64,000 bases of DNA from Stigmatella aurantiaca (GCF_900109545.1 NZ_FOAP01000015.1:124001-188000), one strand, 5' to 3'. Counted from the stretch's first letter, positions 1 through 10,770 are shown. Notes: generated by a model from the sequence alone, not told the origin. A program made the numbers and translations.

Positions 1-875
1 GCCCCCACGTGCCCCAGCACATCGCGCATGCGGGCGATGAGGGCAGGCGGCCCCACGCCCCAGCCCACGCGCACCCCCGTGGCCGCGAAGGCCTTGGAGA
101 TGCCGTCCACGAAGACGGTGTAGTGCGCCATCTCCGGCACCAGCTCCACCGGCGTCACGTGCTTCACCCGGCCGAAGCTCAGCGTCCAGTAGATGTGGTC
201 ATACATGAGGATGAGCGGCCGCTCGCCCCGCGCCTGGCGCGCCCGGTTCTCCGCGACGATGCGCTCGCAGATGGCCTTCAGCGCCGCCGGCTCAATCATG
301 GTCCCCGTGGGGTTGAGCGGGCTGCCCAAGCACAACAGCCGCGCCCCCGGCAGGTGCGGCAGGAGCTGCTCCACCGTGGGCATGAAGCCGTGCGCCGCGT
401 CCGTGACGACCACCGTCTCCGTGGCCCCCATCATGTGGACGTAATGGTTGTTGTTCCAAGAAGGCACCGGGTAGATGACCCGGTCCCCCGCGTCCAGCAC
501 CGTGCGGTAGGTGCCGTAGATGATGGGCCGCGCCCCGCCAGTGATGACGATGCCTTCCAGGGGGTACTTCAGACCCAGTGCGCGCTCGTAGAAGCGCTGC
601 ACGCCCTGGCGCAGCTCCAGCACCCCGTCCGAGGGCGGGTAGTTCGTCTCGCCCGCCTGGAGCGCCGTGGTGATGCCCTCGCCCAGCGCGACCGGGATGG
701 GGAACTCGCGCGGGCTGAAGTCGCCCACCGTCAGGTTGCACACCTTGCGCCCCTGGGCGGTGAGTTCACGGATTTCCGCCGCGATGCGCAGGATGTCGCT
801 GCCCTTCAGGCCGCGCGCCATGGTGCCAACGTGGGTGTCTTCCCGCTTGGGGAGTGAGGTCAGATCGAGGGCCAT
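1..875 (-). CDS. PLP-dependent class I/II aminotransferase (C-terminus off the window)
   Basis: The frame begins with ATG at 873-875 and runs open to base 1, so about 291 N-terminal residues are present and the C-terminus is missing. The protein reads MALDLTSLPKREDTHVGTMA at its start and keeps fold-type I features: a substrate-loop GDFSPREFP segment, the cofactor-phosphate region GGARPIIYG, an NPTGT segment after LCLGSPL, an aspartate in LILMYDHIYW, and the Schiff-base lysine in DGISKAFAATG. The family transfers amino groups between amino acids and 2-oxo acids using pyridoxal phosphate in the cytoplasm. It is transcribed away from the DUF1028 gene. Substrate cannot be told; an aspartate/aromatic aminotransferase-like enzyme is most likely. 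Confidence 0.88.
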   Translation of the reverse strand, partial: MALDLTSLPKREDTHVGTMARGLKGSDILRIAAEIRELTAQGRKVCNLTVGDFSPREFPIPVALGEGITTALQAGETNYPPSDGVLELRQGVQRFYERALGLKYPLEGIVITGGARPIIYGTYRTVLDAGDRVIYPVPSWNNNHYVHMMGATETVVVTDAAHGFMPTVEQLLPHLPGARLLCLGSPLNPTGTMIEPAALKAICERIVAENRARQARGERPLILMYDHIYWTLSFGRVKHVTPVELVPEMAHYTVFVDGISKAFAATGVRVGWGVGPPALIARMRDVLGHVG

Positions 876-1253
876 CGTGAATCGCTCCGGTTGGCGTCCG
901 GACATGCGCTGCCTGCCCGGGCGGCCGGACCATACACGCCTTCCCCACATCCAAAGTGACTTGAGGAGCGTAGAACTCGCCGCGAAGAGACCCGGCAAGC
1001 CCTCCCCGGAGGGCACCCGGTGCCGTCAGATGTGACCCACCTGTCCCAAAAGGCGTCGCCCACAGGGCGCCAACCAGGCGTCGCGCCCTCCGGAAGGGCA
1101 GCGGCCTGAAAACGGTTTTTCCAATAAATTAAGCAAAATAGGACACGACCCAAAGAACGGATAAAGGCCGGGAACGGGGGCTCATCCCTTGCAAGGTTTC
1201 CCCTTCGTACCGGGTCCCCTTCGTTCCCTGCTTCTCCCCCTCAAGGTCCCACC
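876..1253. promoter_or_regulatory. Divergent intergenic region with an AT-rich patch
   Basis: This gap separates the divergently read aminotransferase and DUF1028 genes, so it should hold both promoters. A marked AT-rich patch at about 1112-1142 stands out in otherwise GC-rich DNA. The 13-base palindrome GGCACCCGGTGCC lies at 1012-1024. An AAGGT ribosome-binding sequence sits about ten bases before the ATG at 1254. No textbook -35/-10 pair was convincing, and I see no small gene here. Confidence 0.35.
1012..1024. repeat. Palindrome GGCACCCGGTGCC, copy 1
   Basis: A perfect 13-base palindrome (six-base arms, one central base) upstream of the DUF1028 gene. An identical copy lies just after that gene at 2268-2280. 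It could be an operator or a small interspersed element; function unknown. Confidence 0.5.
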
Positions 1254-2258
1254 ATGACACCCGAATCCCGATGCTGCCTCACGCTTGCCCTGCTGCTCTC
1301 CCTCGCCTCGGCGTCCGCCCAAGAAGGCGAACCCGTGGGTGCCCTCAACCGGGACGTGCTTGGCACCCGCTCCATCGTGGCGTGTGACGTGGCGGCCCAG
1401 GCGTGCGGCGTGGGGGTGATGTCGTTTCCGGTCACCTCCTCCATGGTGCCCTACGGCAAGCCGGGCCTGGCGCTGGCCAACCAGATGATGCCCTCGGTGG
1501 AGCTCGCCGAGTCCATCATCTCGCGCATCGACGCGGGCCAGACGCCCCAGCAGGCCATCAACGCCACGCTGGCCTCCCCCAGCGCCAACGCGGCGATGCG
1601 GCAGATCGGCGTGGCCATCCTCCGCGACAACACCGTGCAGGTGGGCCAGTACACCGGCCAGGACAGCTGGACGCAGCGCTGCGCCGTGATGGGCACCACC
1701 TACGCGGTCCAGGCCGCGGGCCAGACGAGCGCCGCGGTGTGCGCGGCCATGGCCCAGGGCTTCCAGAGCGCCCGCGGCAGCCTCGCGGTGCGGCTCATGG
1801 AGGCGCTCAAGGCCGGCGCCCGCGTGGGCCAGGACTCGCGCGGCGAGCGCTCCGGCACCGTGCGCGTGTGGGCCCCCGCCTCGCAGACCGATGGCTTCAC
1901 CTATTACATCGCCGACGCCTCGGTGGCCGGCAAGCGCGATGCGCTCCAGCTCTTGGAGTCCGAGCTGTACCGGTACCTGGGGCAGATGGTCCGCGAGTCG
2001 CCCGCCAACCGCGTGGAGCTGGACCCGTGGACCGTCATGAGCCTGAAGTGGGCCCTCTGGGAGACGCGGTACTACCGGGGCGCGTTCGACCCCTCGTGGA
2101 CCTCCGAGGCCGAGGCGGCCCTGATGGAGTTCCAGGCCGCCAACTCGCTCTTCCCCCGGGGCACGTTCAAGTCCGGCGGAAAAACCTACATCGACTGGGC
2201 CCTGGTGCAGTTCATCCTCCGCGCCCAGGAAGGCTCGGTGCAGCCCGCGGCCCGGTGA
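1254..2258 (+). CDS. Secreted DUF1028 family protein (Ntn-hydrolase-like)
   Basis: 334 residues, starting with a Sec signal peptide (hydrophobic segment CCLTLALLLSLASASA, cleavage near residue 22). The mature N-terminal half fits DUF1028: TRSIVACDVAAQACGVGVMS near residues 36-56, then conserved GLALANQMM, QIGVAILR and VRLMEALKAG segments. DUF1028 proteins are thought to adopt an Ntn-hydrolase fold, but no reaction is established. The C-terminal third (about 245-325) may be a peptidoglycan-binding-like region, though the match is weak. It is probably periplasmic or secreted. The start is supported by AAGGT about ten bases upstream. The gene stands alone, flanked by two copies of a 13-base palindrome. 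Confidence 0.82.
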   Translation: MTPESRCCLTLALLLSLASASAQEGEPVGALNRDVLGTRSIVACDVAAQACGVGVMSFPVTSSMVPYGKPGLALANQMMPSVELAESIISRIDAGQTPQQAINATLASPSANAAMRQIGVAILRDNTVQVGQYTGQDSWTQRCAVMGTTYAVQAAGQTSAAVCAAMAQGFQSARGSLAVRLMEALKAGARVGQDSRGERSGTVRVWAPASQTDGFTYYIADASVAGKRDALQLLESELYRYLGQMVRESPANRVELDPWTVMSLKWALWETRYYRGAFDPSWTSEAEAALMEFQAANSLFPRGTFKSGGKTYIDWALVQFILRAQEGSVQPAAR

Positions 2259-2267
2259 GCCGGGACT

Positions 2268-2280
2268 GGCACCCGGTGCC
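2268..2280. repeat. Palindrome GGCACCCGGTGCC, copy 2
   Basis: Second copy of the 13-base palindrome found at 1012-1024, ten bases after the DUF1028 stop codon. Nearby GC-rich symmetry (gggactccggcccgagtccc) could also give a hairpin, so a terminator role is possible. Confidence 0.45.
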
Positions 2281-2338
2281 CACCCGTGCGAGAGGGGACT
2301 CCGGCCCGAGTCCCCGGGCCTCCTTGGGAGGGTGATGC

Positions 2339-3028
2339 ATGAAGCCGGTGGCGAAGGTGCTCGGACGTTGGATGGGGGCCCTGTGGCTTCCAGGCTGTCT
2401 GGTGGCCGCGGGGTGCTCCAAGCCCCAGCAGGAGCCCCCGCCGCCGCTCCCCGTGGCCGCGCCGGCCCCAGCCACCCCGGAGCCTCCCGCGGCCCCCGCC
2501 GCGGAAGCCCCGCCGCCCGCCGCGGAAGCCCCGCCTCCTCCTGCCGCCGAGCCCTCGCCCCCTCCCGCCGCCGAGGCCCCCGCGCCCAGCGGCCGCGAGT
2601 GGGGCACGGCCCGCCAGGCGGTGGAGCACGCCGCCCCCGCCTCCGTGACGCTGCGCTCGGTGCGCACCGGGCGCAACGAGGGCTTCGACCGGGTGGTGTT
2701 CGAGTTCGACGGGCCCCAGGTGCCGGGCTACCGCATCGAGTACGTGGAGAAGCCCGTCATTAAATGCGGCTCGGGAGACCCCACGGAGCTGGCCGGCCAG
2801 GGCGCGCTCCAGGTGAGCCTCACCCCCGCGCAGGCGCACGAGGGTGGGACGGTGACCGTGGCCGAGCGCGCGCGCAGGCCCGCCCTGCCCTCGCTCCTGG
2901 AGCTGAAGCTCACGTGTGACTTCGAGGGCGAGGTGGTCTGGGTATTCGGCACCCCGAAGGCCTCGCAGCCCTACCGCGTCCTGGAGCTGCGCGAGCCCAC
3001 CCGCCTCGTGGTGGACGTGCAGCACTGA
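2339..3028 (+). CDS. Proline/alanine-rich lipoprotein with AMIN-like domain
   Basis: 229 residues. A type II signal peptide ends at a lipobox (LVAAGC, Cys about residue 26). A low-complexity linker of Pro, Ala and Glu (about residues 31-85, built from repeats such as AEAPPP) would span periplasm or cell wall. The globular C-terminal half has VRTGRNEGFDRVVFEFDG and GYRIEYVEKP, signatures of the AMIN-like domain of bacterial envelope lipoproteins. It ends with TRLVVDVQH, as expected for that beta-sandwich. The likely role is envelope or glycan binding; the partner is unknown. GGGAGGG just upstream supports the ATG at 2339 over the out-of-frame ATG four bases earlier. Confidence 0.8.
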   Translation: MKPVAKVLGRWMGALWLPGCLVAAGCSKPQQEPPPPLPVAAPAPATPEPPAAPAAEAPPPAAEAPPPPAAEPSPPPAAEAPAPSGREWGTARQAVEHAAPASVTLRSVRTGRNEGFDRVVFEFDGPQVPGYRIEYVEKPVIKCGSGDPTELAGQGALQVSLTPAQAHEGGTVTVAERARRPALPSLLELKLTCDFEGEVVWVFGTPKASQPYRVLELREPTRLVVDVQH

Positions 3029-3038
3029 GCCCGCCGCC

Positions 3039-4985
<1,947 letters not shown>

Positions 4986-5065
4986 GGGAGTCCGTGAGGG
5001 GCACGAGCAAGTCCCCGGACACCTATCATTCTCCCACGCCGGAGCCCCCCGGTTTTCCCCGGGCG

Positions 5066-6067
5066 CTACGGCTGGGCGCTGGGGGGCGTCTCGCTGATGA
5101 TCAGCGTGTTCTGGGAGAACTTCGCCCCGCAGGTGGACACCAGGCGCCCATCCGCGCACTGCACCGGCTCGGTGGCCCGCGTGTGCGAGGTGAAGCAGGT
5201 GGCGCCCTCGCTGTTCCACTCGGCCTCGGCCACCCAGGCCTCGGAGTCCGTCTGCACGCTCTGGGTGTCGTACAGGTTCACCCAGTTGCCGTCCTGCGTG
5301 TAGGAGGTGCCGTCGCCGCAGAAGTCCGCGCGGATCAGCCGCGTGCAGGCCTGGTGGTGCTCCTCCAGGCTCACGCCGTCCACCGACTGCCAGGGCTTGT
5401 AGCCAAAGCGCACGCACTTGGCGAGCGCGGCCCCGTCACACGCGAAGGTGAACACGCTGGTGTCGTGAATCTTCGAGCCGCCGCCCTCCACGCCCTGCTT
5501 GTAGTTCCACGTGCCCTCCAGCGGGATGGCCTTCAGCGCCGCGCCGTCCGCCGTGGTGCAGATGGGGTGCCACGCCCCCGTCTTGTTGTCCTGGAAGGAC
5601 ACGTCATAGGACCACACGTCCTGGTCCACGCCGCTGCCCTGGCTCACGCCGTCGATGCGCAGCGGCAGGGTGCTCCCGTCATCCAGGTTGCCCACCAGGT
5701 GCAGGTTGACGAGGTCCGTTCCCGACAGTTCCTCACCGCGGAGCAGCCCGTGAATCGCCGAACCTTCCAGCCACAGCTCTTGCATCGGCAGGGCCACGTT
5801 CATACCTCCCTTGGTGGCCCCTCCGTACCGCACCGACACCAGCATCCCGTTCATCCACGGGCCATTCACATTCCGGCCATTCACGTTCCGGCCATTGAGC
5901 GTCGGCCCATTGGCCGCCGCCAGCCCCGCCACCACCCCTCCCACCGTCACCGGTGCCGTGTCCGTCCCCTCCTCCGTTCCGCATCCCACCGCCACCCACA
6001 TCCCCAACGCCGCCGCCACCACGTGCCGAGCACCCACGGAACACCTCCCAGCCAACCCTGACCGCAT
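5066..6067 (-). CDS. ADYC-domain lipoprotein with NGRN repeats
   Basis: 333 residues from the ATG at 6067; an in-frame TTG at 6100 is less likely. The signal peptide ends at a lipobox (MWVAVGCGT, so the mature protein starts at Cys). It is followed by a short Asn/Gly repeat (LNGRNVNGRNVNGPWMNG), encoded by 15-base tandem repeats. The body contains many cysteines and a variant of the myxobacterial ADYC signature, here TRLIRADFCGDGTSYT, with Phe in place of Tyr. Paired cysteines suggest disulfides outside the cytoplasm. Function of the ADYC family is not established. I expect a surface or periplasmic lipoprotein. Confidence 0.8.
   Translation of the reverse strand: MRSGLAGRCSVGARHVVAAALGMWVAVGCGTEEGTDTAPVTVGGVVAGLAAANGPTLNGRNVNGRNVNGPWMNGMLVSVRYGGATKGGMNVALPMQELWLEGSAIHGLLRGEELSGTDLVNLHLVGNLDDGSTLPLRIDGVSQGSGVDQDVWSYDVSFQDNKTGAWHPICTTADGAALKAIPLEGTWNYKQGVEGGGSKIHDTSVFTFACDGAALAKCVRFGYKPWQSVDGVSLEEHHQACTRLIRADFCGDGTSYTQDGNWVNLYDTQSVQTDSEAWVAEAEWNSEGATCFTSHTRATEPVQCADGRLVSTCGAKFSQNTLIISETPPSAQP
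5864..5908. repeat. 15-base tandem repeat encoding NGRNV units
   Basis: Three adjacent 15-base units (attcacattccggcc, attcacgttccggcc, attgagcgtcggccc). The first two differ by one base. They lie within the ADYC lipoprotein gene and encode its Asn-Gly-Arg-Asn repeat just after the lipobox. Repeat number could vary between strains. Confidence 0.7.
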
Positions 6068-6239
6068 GCGGACGGTGTGCAGTGGGTGGGGGAGCGACAA
6101 GGTACGGGGAAGCCCTCAAGCACTTGCACCGTCGCGTCATCAGCACTCGGTTCCTTCACAAGCGCTGGCTCGACGACACTCGCGTCGCGGGAGCAACATT
6201 GTGCTTCCCAGAGCAACGGAAAGTTCTCTTCGGGGAGGA

Positions 6240-9200
6240 TCAGCGAGCAGGCGAGGGAGGGGTGGCGCACAGGCGCAAGCCCACCGTCGGATCTCTCGCG
6301 TCGCGCTCGGGGAGCTCCCGGTTGGAGGAGCGGGCCGAGGGGGCGGCGAAGTAGTAGCTGCCGCCGCGCACCACGGGCTTGCCGGGCTCCAGCCAGGAGT
6401 AGGCCCACTCCCAGACGTTGCCCGCCATGTCGTCCACGCCGAAGGGGCTGCGGGAGGCCGGGTGACGGCCCACTTCGTCCGGACCGAAGCCGCCTGCCTC
6501 CTTGCCGTACGTGAGATCAAAATTGGCCTCGCGGGGGGCCAGCCGGTCTCCGTGGGGGTACTCCCGCCCGTCCGATCCCCGCGCGGCGCGCTCCCACTCC
6601 AGCTCGGAGCACAGGCGGGCGCCGGGCACCCGGCCCGTCTTCGACAGCCACGCGGCGTAGGCCTCCGCGCTGTCGAAGGTGATGCCGGAGACGGGCATCT
6701 TCAGCCAGTCCTGCTCGGCGTTCCAGGCGCGCTTGGCGTAGCGCAGCTTCTCCCCGGCCCACGCGGTGTAGAGCACGGAGCTGGGCTGCATCTTCAGCCG
6801 CCAGGTGTCCCCCACCTGCTCCAGCTTCAAGAGCGAGCCCAGCGCGCCCACCGCCGGCGCGTGCTTCGCGCGCTGGGCGGGGGGCAGGCTCTCCAGGAAG
6901 GCAATCCAATCCGCGTACGTCGTCTCGTGGCGGGCAATGAGGAAGCCCGCCGTCTTCATCTCGTGGATGGGAACGGCGTTGAAGAACTCGCGCACGCTCT
7001 CGTCCTCGGCGCTGCCGAAGAGCACCTGCCCCGGGGGCACGTAGACGAAGCCCTTGGGCAGTGAGCCCTGGGGCAGCAGCGGCAGCTCCATCACCCGCCG
7101 CTCGCCACGCACCACCCGCAGCGGCAGGAGGAGGGGCTCATGGCCCGGCGCCTCCGCCTCCAGCCGGTAGTTGCCCGGCGGCACCGGGAGGTCCGCCCCC
7201 GGGCCCTCGGGGGGCGGCCAGGAGAGGGGCGTGCCCAGCACCTCGTGGCCGTCCGCGCCGCGGGACACGGGCAGGAGCCTCGCCTGCACGCCCGCGGGCT
7301 TGAACGCCAGCGCCAGGTGCGCGGGCTCGCTCCACTGCTGCCAGCGGTGGCCGCCCACGTCATAGAGCCGCAGCCGCTGGAGCAGCGTGGGCAGGGTGAC
7401 CTTCTCGTCCTCCTGCTCGGCCAGGAGGGCGCGCTCGTGCAGGTAGCTGGCCAGCTCGTCCCAGACTTCCTTGCGGCCCGGCTCCAGCACCAGCGCGCGC
7501 TCCAGCCGGTCCGCCACCGCGTCGAAGTGCTCGCGCACCTGCGCGCTGCGGGCCGCGGCGTGCGCCCAGGCCCGGTCGCCTTCCGCCTTGTGCCCCGCGC
7601 TGTAGAGCCGGAAGGCCTGGTCCCGCTCGGCGCTCAGCGCCTGGCGCTTGTCCCGGGCCTCGCCGAGCGCGCGCGAGGCCTCGCTCAGCTGGGCCTGCAC
7701 CTCCTGGCTCAGCCGCCAGCGCTCGCGCAGCCGCCCGCCGCCGTACACGAGCGCCAGGAGGATGAGGAACCCGGCGGCGAGCGCGCGCCGCACCTGGCGG
7801 CTGCGCACCACCGTGCGGCGTGACACCTCCAGGAAGTCCTGCTCCCGTCGCGTCAGCTCCGCGGCGTCCAGCACCGCCGTCTCCGCGAGCTGCCGCGGGC
7901 CCCAGAGCACATCGCGCGCGTGCCCCAGCCGCTCCCAGTGGGCCGCGGCCGTCTCCAGGCGCGCCTGCACCTCGCGGCGCTCGGTGGACTCCACCAGCCA
8001 GCGCGCCAGCGTCTTCCACCCGGTGACGAGCGCCTCGTGGGCCACTTCGTAGGAGGTGCCCTCCTCCGCCTCGCGCGCCACGAGCAGCCGCGCGCGCACC
8101 AGCGCCTCCAGCGCGGCGCGGTAGCGTGGGTCGTCCCCCACGAGCTCGCGGTCCGTCTTGCGCGCGCGCGTGCCGTCCGCGGTGATGAGGCGCAGCAGCA
8201 CCCCGCGCGCGGCCACGCGCTGGTCGGGCAACAGGCTGTCCACCGCCCCGTCCGCGTGCCGCGCCAGCGCGCCCGACACCCCGCCCAGCCCATCGAGCGC
8301 CGCCTGGGTGATGACGCCCGCGGCCCGGTCGCGCGCCTCCCACAGCTCCGCCAGGGCGAACTGGAGCAGCGGCAGGCCGCCCTCGGTGGCCGCGGTGGCC
8401 GCCACCAGCGTGTCCACCAGCGCCTCGGACTCGAAGCGCACGCCCTTCACGCGCGCCGGGCCCGTGATGGCCTCGCGCATCTCCTCGGGCGTCAGCGCGC
8501 GCAAGAGGTAGAGCGCGCGCGGCACCGCGGCGCCGAGCCCCGGCACCCCGGTGAGCCGGGTGAGGAAGTCGCTGCGGCCGGTGGCCAGCAGCCGCACGCC
8601 GGTGACGCCCTCGGCCAGCTCGCCGAGCGCGATGCCCGCCTGGGCCGCCTCCTCGGCGGAGGCGAGCGTCACCAGTTCCTCGAGCTGATCCACGTAGAGC
8701 AGCAGCCCCTCGCGCGCGCCCAGCTTCGCGCGCAGCCTTCGCGCCAGGGCGCTGGGCTCCGCGTGCAGGCTCTCGGCGAGCTGCTCCTCGGGCACCTCCA
8801 GGATGGGCGCCAGCGCCGCGGCGAGCGCGGCGACGGGGTGGCGCCCCGGCACCAGGCGCGTGGAGCGCCAGCGCCGCCCGTCCTCCAGCGCCCCATCCGC
8901 GAGGAGCGGGATGACGCCCGCGAGGCACAGGGAGGACTTGCCCACGCCGGAGTCACCGGTGATGAGCAGGAAGGGCTCGCCCTTGAGCCGCTCCAGCACC
9001 GCGCGCTGCTCGCGCCGCCGGCCGAAGAACAGGGCGCGGTGCTCGGCCTCGAACGCCTGGAGGCCGCGGAAGGGGTTGCCCTCGGGGATGGTGCCCGGGA
9101 CGAGCTCGTCCCGCCCGAGCTGCTCCAGCGCATCCAGCAGCACCGCCGCGGAGGCATAGCGCTCCGAGGGCTCGCGCCGCAGGCACCGGTCGATGACGGC

Positions 9201-10070
9201 CGCCAGCCCCGCGTCCACCCCGGGGGCGGCCTCGGCGAGCGGCCGCGCGTCGCGCGAGCGCACGTGCTCGGACAGCTCGCGCCAGGGCACGTCCCGGAAC
9301 GGCCCCTTGCCCGCGCACAGCTCGTAGAGCACCACGCCCAGCGAGTACACGTCGCTGCGCGCCGTCAGCTCCTCGCCCGCCCACGCCTCGGGGGACATGT
9401 AATAGGGCGTGCCCACCAGCGCGCCCCGGGGCAGCGAGGGCAGGAACACCCCATCCAGCGAGCGCGCGCCGAAGCCCGCGCTCGCCTCGGGATCCAACTC
9501 CGCGGGCACCACGGGAGGCACCCCCGCGGCCCGGCCCGGCCCCGGCTCGGCGGCGGCGGCAGCGGCGGCGGCCGGGTCCAGGAGCTTGGCAAGGCCGAAG
9601 TCCAGGAGCTTCACCTCACCGGCCTCGGTGAGCACGGCGTTGCCCGGCTTGATGTCCCGGTGCAGTACCCCGCGCCGGTGCGCCGCGCTCAGCCCGCGCG
9701 CCAGGTCCTTCCCGATGGACAGCACGCGCTCGGAGGGCACGGGCCGGGCCACCCGGTCCAGGCTGACGCCGCGGATGAACTCGGAGATGAGGTAGGGCTG
9801 ATCCTCCAGCTGGCCCACGCGGTAGAGCGTGACGACGTTGGGGTGCTGAATGCGGGCCGCGGCCCGGGCCTCCACCAGGAAGCGCGACAGGGCGTTCTGG
9901 CCCAGGGCGGGGATGAACTTCACCGCCACGGGGCGCTCCAGCAGCGTGTCGTGCGCCAGGTACACCCTTCCCGTGCGCCCACGGCCGATCAGCCGGATCA
10001 GCCGGTACTCGTCGAACTCCTCCGGGGGAGTCCACGCATCGGGTGGGTTGAGGGAGGCTGGAGAGGCCAC
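6240..10070 (-). CDS. Fusion of Ser/Thr kinase, nSTAND1 NTPase, transmembrane helix and FGE-like domain
   Basis: 1276 residues from a GTG start. Residues 22-320 are a Hanks-type kinase with intact motifs: Gly loop GRGRTGRVY, Lys51, HRDIKPGN at 137-144 and DFG at 157-159. An Ala/Pro-rich insert of about 50 residues precedes the SPEAW segment. From about 332 (NPFRGLQAFEAEHRALFFG) comes a STAND ATPase of the nSTAND1 type, with Walker A GDSGVGKSS at 372-380 and Walker B LLLYVDQLEEL near 457-467. One hydrophobic helix lies near 760-780, followed by a helical region. Residues from about 1005 to the end resemble a formylglycine-generating-enzyme/SUMF1 domain (FVYVPPGQVLFGS, GGSYYF, GLRLCA), but the catalytic Cys pair is not visible. 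It may be a membrane-spanning sensor or conflict switch; its target is unknown. Confidence 0.9.
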   Translation of the reverse strand: MASPASLNPPDAWTPPEEFDEYRLIRLIGRGRTGRVYLAHDTLLERPVAVKFIPALGQNALSRFLVEARAAARIQHPNVVTLYRVGQLEDQPYLISEFIRGVSLDRVARPVPSERVLSIGKDLARGLSAAHRRGVLHRDIKPGNAVLTEAGEVKLLDFGLAKLLDPAAAAAAAAEPGPGRAAGVPPVVPAELDPEASAGFGARSLDGVFLPSLPRGALVGTPYYMSPEAWAGEELTARSDVYSLGVVLYELCAGKGPFRDVPWRELSEHVRSRDARPLAEAAPGVDAGLAAVIDRCLRREPSERYASAAVLLDALEQLGRDELVPGTIPEGNPFRGLQAFEAEHRALFFGRRREQRAVLERLKGEPFLLITGDSGVGKSSLCLAGVIPLLADGALEDGRRWRSTRLVPGRHPVAALAAALAPILEVPEEQLAESLHAEPSALARRLRAKLGAREGLLLYVDQLEELVTLASAEEAAQAGIALGELAEGVTGVRLLATGRSDFLTRLTGVPGLGAAVPRALYLLRALTPEEMREAITGPARVKGVRFESEALVDTLVAATAATEGGLPLLQFALAELWEARDRAAGVITQAALDGLGGVSGALARHADGAVDSLLPDQRVAARGVLLRLITADGTRARKTDRELVGDDPRYRAALEALVRARLLVAREAEEGTSYEVAHEALVTGWKTLARWLVESTERREVQARLETAAAHWERLGHARDVLWGPRQLAETAVLDAAELTRREQDFLEVSRRTVVRSRQVRRALAAGFLILLALVYGGGRLRERWRLSQEVQAQLSEASRALGEARDKRQALSAERDQAFRLYSAGHKAEGDRAWAHAAARSAQVREHFDAVADRLERALVLEPGRKEVWDELASYLHERALLAEQEDEKVTLPTLLQRLRLYDVGGHRWQQWSEPAHLALAFKPAGVQARLLPVSRGADGHEVLGTPLSWPPPEGPGADLPVPPGNYRLEAEAPGHEPLLLPLRVVRGERRVMELPLLPQGSLPKGFVYVPPGQVLFGSAEDESVREFFNAVPIHEMKTAGFLIARHETTYADWIAFLESLPPAQRAKHAPAVGALGSLLKLEQVGDTWRLKMQPSSVLYTAWAGEKLRYAKRAWNAEQDWLKMPVSGITFDSAEAYAAWLSKTGRVPGARLCSELEWERAARGSDGREYPHGDRLAPREANFDLTYGKEAGGFGPDEVGRHPASRSPFGVDDMAGNVWEWAYSWLEPGKPVVRGGSYYFAAPSARSSNRELPERDARDPTVGLRLCATPPSPAR

Positions 10071-10138
10071 GATCAGTGCCTACGCGCTCGGCTCAAGGCA
10101 ATCAACCCACCTCCCGCCAAAGAACGCGTGCCGTGAGG

Positions 10139-10585
10139 CTAGCGCTTGCCCTTCACCTTGCTCGGCTTGAGCATCGTCCGGATCTTGTCTTCCAGGTCCG
10201 AGGGCAGGCAGGGCTTGGCCACGAACTCGTCGGCCCCTGCCTCCTTCGCGTGGTGCTCGCTGCCGGCGAGCACGTGGCCGCTGAGCGCCATCACCGGGAT
10301 GTCGCGCGTGCGGATGTCGTTCTTGATGAGCCGCGTGGCCTCCCAGCCATCCATCACCGGCAGGGACAGGTCCATGAGGATGATGTCGGGCGAGGCCTCC
10401 TGGGCCTTCTCCACGGCCTCGGCCCCGTTGCGCGCCGTCTCCACGAGGAAGCCGGCGAACTCCAGGTACTCGGCGTACATCTCGCGCGCATCATCGAAGT
10501 CATCGACGACGAGCACCCGCTTTTTCGCTGGTTGGACCGCTGCACTGACATCCTCTGGCAGCATTTTCGTGGCCGACTGGCTCAT
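10139..10585 (-). CDS. Stand-alone response regulator receiver (CheY-like)
   Basis: 148 residues, essentially one receiver domain. VLVVDDFDD carries the acidic pocket, IILMDLSLPVMDGWE carries the phosphoacceptor Asp, ALSGH carries the switch Ser, and VAKPC carries the conserved Lys. There is no output domain, so it must act through a partner protein. The short basic tail (KPSKVKGKR) is unremarkable. The ATG at 10585 has GGAG ten bases upstream and was preferred to an upstream in-frame extension with no family support. It ends 68 bases before the GTG of the large kinase fusion and is read in the same direction, so the two may share a transcript. Confidence 0.88.
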   Translation of the reverse strand: MSQSATKMLPEDVSAAVQPAKKRVLVVDDFDDAREMYAEYLEFAGFLVETARNGAEAVEKAQEASPDIILMDLSLPVMDGWEATRLIKNDIRTRDIPVMALSGHVLAGSEHHAKEAGADEFVAKPCLPSDLEDKIRTMLKPSKVKGKR

Positions 10586-10770
10586 GGGGCGGGGCTCCAA
10601 CGGGGAAGTGACCTGAACCATTCTATACACGCCCGGCCCGCCGCGCCTTGTCCCCCCGGCCGGGGATGCGTACGCCAAAGTGCGCGGGGATTGTTTCCCA
10701 GCAGACACCTCCCCCGGAAAACCCCGTTCCCGAGGGAGGTGGACGTGCGTGGAGGGCGGCGAACCGCGCC

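Noticed and set aside
860..1153. Short minus-strand frame overlapping the aminotransferase start region
   Set aside because: No ribosome-binding site, no family, and it covers the likely divergent promoter region.
7920..10136. Very long open frame on the plus strand opposite the kinase fusion
   Set aside because: It is the complement of G/C-ending codons in the real gene; it is full of Arg, Gly, His and Ala, has no domain and no credible start.
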